Of a stretch of 64,000 nt of DNA, positions 61,933 to 64,000 are shown in pieces. The position numbers and the translations under genes were made by a program. Origin of the DNA: Bacteroidia bacterium (lineage in GTDB: Bacteria > Bacteroidota > Bacteroidia > Flavobacteriales > Flavobacteriaceae); assembly GCA_030427865.1 (NCBI GenBank), contig JAUICK010000003.1, positions 62,001 to 126,000 on the forward strand, read 5' to 3'. The first letter of the stretch is position 1. Each line of letters begins with the position of its first letter. The notes beneath the pieces were generated by a model. That model was not told the DNA's origin. It did not search any database and saw nothing but the letters and a program-made list of their open reading frames with translations.

Positions 61933-62253
61933 ATGGATTATAAAGATACAAATGCTGCGTTAAGTACTGTTACTTATGATAAAAACCAAATAGAAGCGCC
62001 AACTAAAAATATTTACGAGGCGATTTCTATTATTGCAAAAAGAGCAGAACAAATTAATGGAGATTTAAAGAAAGAATTGGTAGATAAGTTAGATGAGTTT
62101 GCTACCTATAACGACAGTTTAGAAGAAGTTTTCGAAAATAAAGAACAAATAGAAGTTTCTAAATTTTACGAAAGATTGCCAAAACCAACTGCAATTGCAG
62201 TTGAAGAATGGCTAAATGATAAAGTATACTACAGAACTCCAGAAACAGAATAA
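61933..62253 (+). CDS. RNA polymerase Rpb6/omega-like subunit
   Basis: This 106-residue protein has the Rpb6/omega pattern: TKNIYEAISIIAKRAEQING near residue 24, then an acidic helix and VEEWLNDKVYYRTPETE at the C-terminus. Omega stabilises the β' subunit of RNA polymerase. It is 9 bases downstream of bamD, and its stop overlaps the coaBC start (TAATG). The same context holds in related genomes. Confidence 0.88.
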   Translation: MDYKDTNAALSTVTYDKNQIEAPTKNIYEAISIIAKRAEQINGDLKKELVDKLDEFATYNDSLEEVFENKEQIEVSKFYERLPKPTAIAVEEWLNDKVYYRTPETE

Positions 62254-63464
62254 TGTCTGTTTTACGCGGTAAAAAAATCCTTTTAGGCATTACTGCTGGA
62301 ATTGCTGCATACAAAACAGCATCATTAGTCCGTTTGTTTATAAAATTAGGCGCAGAAGTCAAAGTTATTATGACTCCTGCGTCTAAAGATTTTATTACAC
62401 CTCTTACACTTTCTACACTTTCTAAAAACCCTGTTTATTCTACTTTTTATGATAAAGAGGATGAAAATGAACTATGGAATAACCATGTAGATTTAGGCCT
62501 TTGGGCAGATTATATGCTTATTGCACCAGCAACAGCAAATACATTGTCTAAAATGGCAAATGGTACTTGTAATAATTTGTTATTAGCAACTTATTTATCT
62601 GCAAAATGCCCTGTCTATTTTGCTCCTGCAATGGATTTAGACATGTACAAACACTCATCAACAAAAGAAAGTTTAGACAAATTACAATCCTTTAGAAACG
62701 TTATGATTCCTGCTACTTCTGGCGAATTAGCAAGCGGTTTAGTGGGCGAAGGTAGAATGGCAGAGCCCCAAGATATTGTTTCATTTATTGAAAAGGATGT
62801 TTTATCTAAACTTCCATTAAAAGGAAAAAAAATATTAATAACTGCAGGACCAACTTATGAAGCTATAGACCCTGTACGTTTTATAGGGAATTATTCTTCG
62901 GGTAAAATGGGATTTGCAATTGCAAAAACTGCTGCAAATTTAGGTGCCGAAGTTTTTTTAATTTCTGGCCCAAGTCATCAACAAATACAACATTCTTTAG
63001 TAAAAAGGATAGATGTGGTTTCTGCGGATGAAATGTATGAAGCAGCTCATCAATATTATAATGAAGTAGATATTGCAATTCTTTCTGCTGCTGTAGCAGA
63101 TTATAAACCAAAAAATATTGCCTCACAGAAAATAAAAAAGAAAGATGTTGCGTTAGAGATTAAGTTGTCGCCTACAAAAGATATTTTAGCATCTTTAGGT
63201 AAAATTAAACAGCATCAATTTTTAGTGGGCTTTGCGTTAGAGACAAATAATGAGTTAGAAAATGCAAAGAAAAAACTGAAGAAAAAGAATTTAGATGCGA
63301 TTGTTTTAAATTCTTTGCAAGATAAAGGCGCAGGTTTTGCAACAGACACAAATAAAATTACTATTATTGATAAAAATTTAAACCAAAAATCGTTTAAGTT
63401 AAAATCTAAAGTAGCAGTTGCAAAAGATATTATAAACGAAATTGTAAACAAAATAAATGCGTAA
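62253..63464 (+). CDS. coaBC: Bifunctional phosphopantothenoylcysteine decarboxylase / phosphopantothenate-cysteine ligase
   Basis: This 403-residue coenzyme A enzyme has an N-terminal FMN-dependent CoaC decarboxylase domain (residues about 1-180: LLGITAGIAAYKTASLVRLF, ATANTLSKMANGTCNNLL, APAMDLDMY) and a C-terminal CoaB ligase domain from about 190 (ILITAGPTYEAIDPVRFIGN, NYSSGKMGFAIA, LSAAVADYKPK). Both active regions look intact. It overlaps the omega-like gene by 1 base and the DUF4835 gene by 8 bases. Confidence 0.96.
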   Translation: MSVLRGKKILLGITAGIAAYKTASLVRLFIKLGAEVKVIMTPASKDFITPLTLSTLSKNPVYSTFYDKEDENELWNNHVDLGLWADYMLIAPATANTLSKMANGTCNNLLLATYLSAKCPVYFAPAMDLDMYKHSSTKESLDKLQSFRNVMIPATSGELASGLVGEGRMAEPQDIVSFIEKDVLSKLPLKGKKILITAGPTYEAIDPVRFIGNYSSGKMGFAIAKTAANLGAEVFLISGPSHQQIQHSLVKRIDVVSADEMYEAAHQYYNEVDIAILSAAVADYKPKNIASQKIKKKDVALEIKLSPTKDILASLGKIKQHQFLVGFALETNNELENAKKKLKKKNLDAIVLNSLQDKGAGFATDTNKITIIDKNLNQKSFKLKSKVAVAKDIINEIVNKINA

Positions 63465-64000
63465 CTTTTTAATTCTTTTTGTGTTTTTGTTTTCTATTTT
63501 GAGTGTAAATTCTCAAGAATTAAACTGTTTGGTAAATATTAATTTTAATCAAGTACAAGGGTCAAATACTCAAGTATTTAAAACTTTGCAAACTGCTTTA
63601 ACAGAATTTATCAATCAAACAAAATGGACAAACAGAGAAGTTAAACCAGAAGAACGTATTAATTGTGCTATGAACATAATTATTACTTCGAGAAACGATA
63701 ATTCTTTCGAAGCAACTTTGCAGATACAATCTACAAGACCTGTTTATGGAGCTACATACGAAACACCTTTATTAAACTTAAAAGATAACGATTTTAATTT
63801 TAGATATAATGAGTTTGATCCGTTAATCTACAACCGAAATTCTTTTGATAGTAACTTAATATCTACCATTGTTTTTTATGTAAATATTATTTTAGGTGTA
63901 GATGCAGATACCTTTAAACTAAAAGGTGGAGAAACCTATTTAAAAGAGGCACAAAACGCAATGTTGCAAGCACAACAAAGCGGACTTGCTTCATGGCAAA
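63457..64000 (+). CDS. DUF4835 family protein (partial, 3' end outside window)
   Basis: The gene starts at ATG 63457, overlapping the end of coaBC by 8 bases, and is open for 181 codons to the right edge. It has a signal peptide (MRNFLILFVFLFSILSVNS) followed by QELNCLVNINFNQVQGSN and KTLQTALTEFINQTKW, the typical N-terminus of DUF4835. These are conserved envelope proteins of Bacteroidota encoded between coaBC and recN. No function is known. The visible part has no defects. Confidence 0.85.
   Translation, partial: MRNFLILFVFLFSILSVNSQELNCLVNINFNQVQGSNTQVFKTLQTALTEFINQTKWTNREVKPEERINCAMNIIITSRNDNSFEATLQIQSTRPVYGATYETPLLNLKDNDFNFRYNEFDPLIYNRNSFDSNLISTIVFYVNIILGVDADTFKLKGGETYLKEAQNAMLQAQQSGLASWQ

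Noticed and set aside
1..64000. tRNA, rRNA, CRISPR, prophage or complete IS elements
   Set aside because: No cloverleaf with a CCA end, rRNA segment, regularly spaced repeat array, integrase or transposase was seen on either strand.

Overview
This window is a compact, AT-rich stretch of a chromosome from a marine-type member of the Flavobacteriaceae (phylum Bacteroidota), probably close to Polaribacter or Tenacibaculum; the genus is an inference. The phylum is supported by the gliding-motility genes gldF and gldG, by two secreted nucleases with type IX secretion C-terminal sorting domains, by several families seen almost only in Bacteroidota (DUF6452/DUF6048, DUF2911, DUF4835, the ABC permease/M1 peptidase fusion), and by TAnnTTTG promoter elements instead of the classical -10 box. 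Shine-Dalgarno sequences are not evident, and TTG starts are fairly common. I found no rRNA, tRNA, CRISPR array, prophage or complete insertion sequence.

Layout. 1-14.9 kb: an AraC-type regulator cut by the left edge, purL, two tandem secreted endonuclease I genes, a NOP2/Sun RNA methyltransferase, recG, a small methyltransferase, mutS2 and ung. 14.9-22.7 kb: a minus-strand block with a tiny lipoprotein, a tightly packed three-gene unit (DUF1835 protein, nucleoside phosphorylase, cytoplasmic substrate-binding-like protein), a SUI1-type factor, a 2OG-Fe(II) dioxygenase, the DUF6452/DUF6048 envelope pair, a pterin dehydratase, a four-helix-bundle protein and rlmD. 22.8-33.3 kb: mostly plus strand, with an ECF sigma factor and its membrane partner, rocD behind a structured leader, an S9 peptidase, a cysteine-synthase-like gene followed by an alpha-oxoamine synthase (a likely sulfonolipid pair), a DUF2911 protein, an aquaporin and an SDR protein. 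33.3-37 kb: a minus-strand operon ending in gldF-gldG. 37-42 kb: PhoH-like ATPase, a membrane protein, purC, fabV and an unrecognised gene pair. 42-51 kb: TerC and TauE transporters, an acetate-type symporter pair, a DUF6503 lipoprotein, a NUDIX hydrolase, a metallopeptidase lipoprotein, a decayed class V aminotransferase and an M42 aminopeptidase. 51.3-56.9 kb: an ABC ATPase with a permease/M1 peptidase fusion, a YhhN-family protein and VanZ. 57-64 kb: DoxX, a phytase/esterase-like lipoprotein, a DUF6913-type protein, dapA, ferritin, bamD, an omega-like RNA polymerase subunit, coaBC and the start of a DUF4835 gene.

The genes are mostly housekeeping: purines (purL, purC), DNA repair (recG, mutS2, ung), RNA modification, lipid synthesis (fabV, the sulfonolipid-like pair), envelope biogenesis (bamD, gldFG, DUF4835) and peptide turnover (S9, M42, M1 and gluzincin peptidases). 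The most unusual signals are in the DNA rather than in the gene list. A 72-74 bp palindrome-ended repeat family has one copy embedded in frame inside purL, another between purC and fabV, and a half copy next to gldG. Other intergenic hairpins, a perfect 33 bp palindrome between mutS2 and ung, a heptamer tandem repeat in front of gldF, a probable cis-regulatory leader before rocD and a recently decayed aminotransferase gene also deserve attention.
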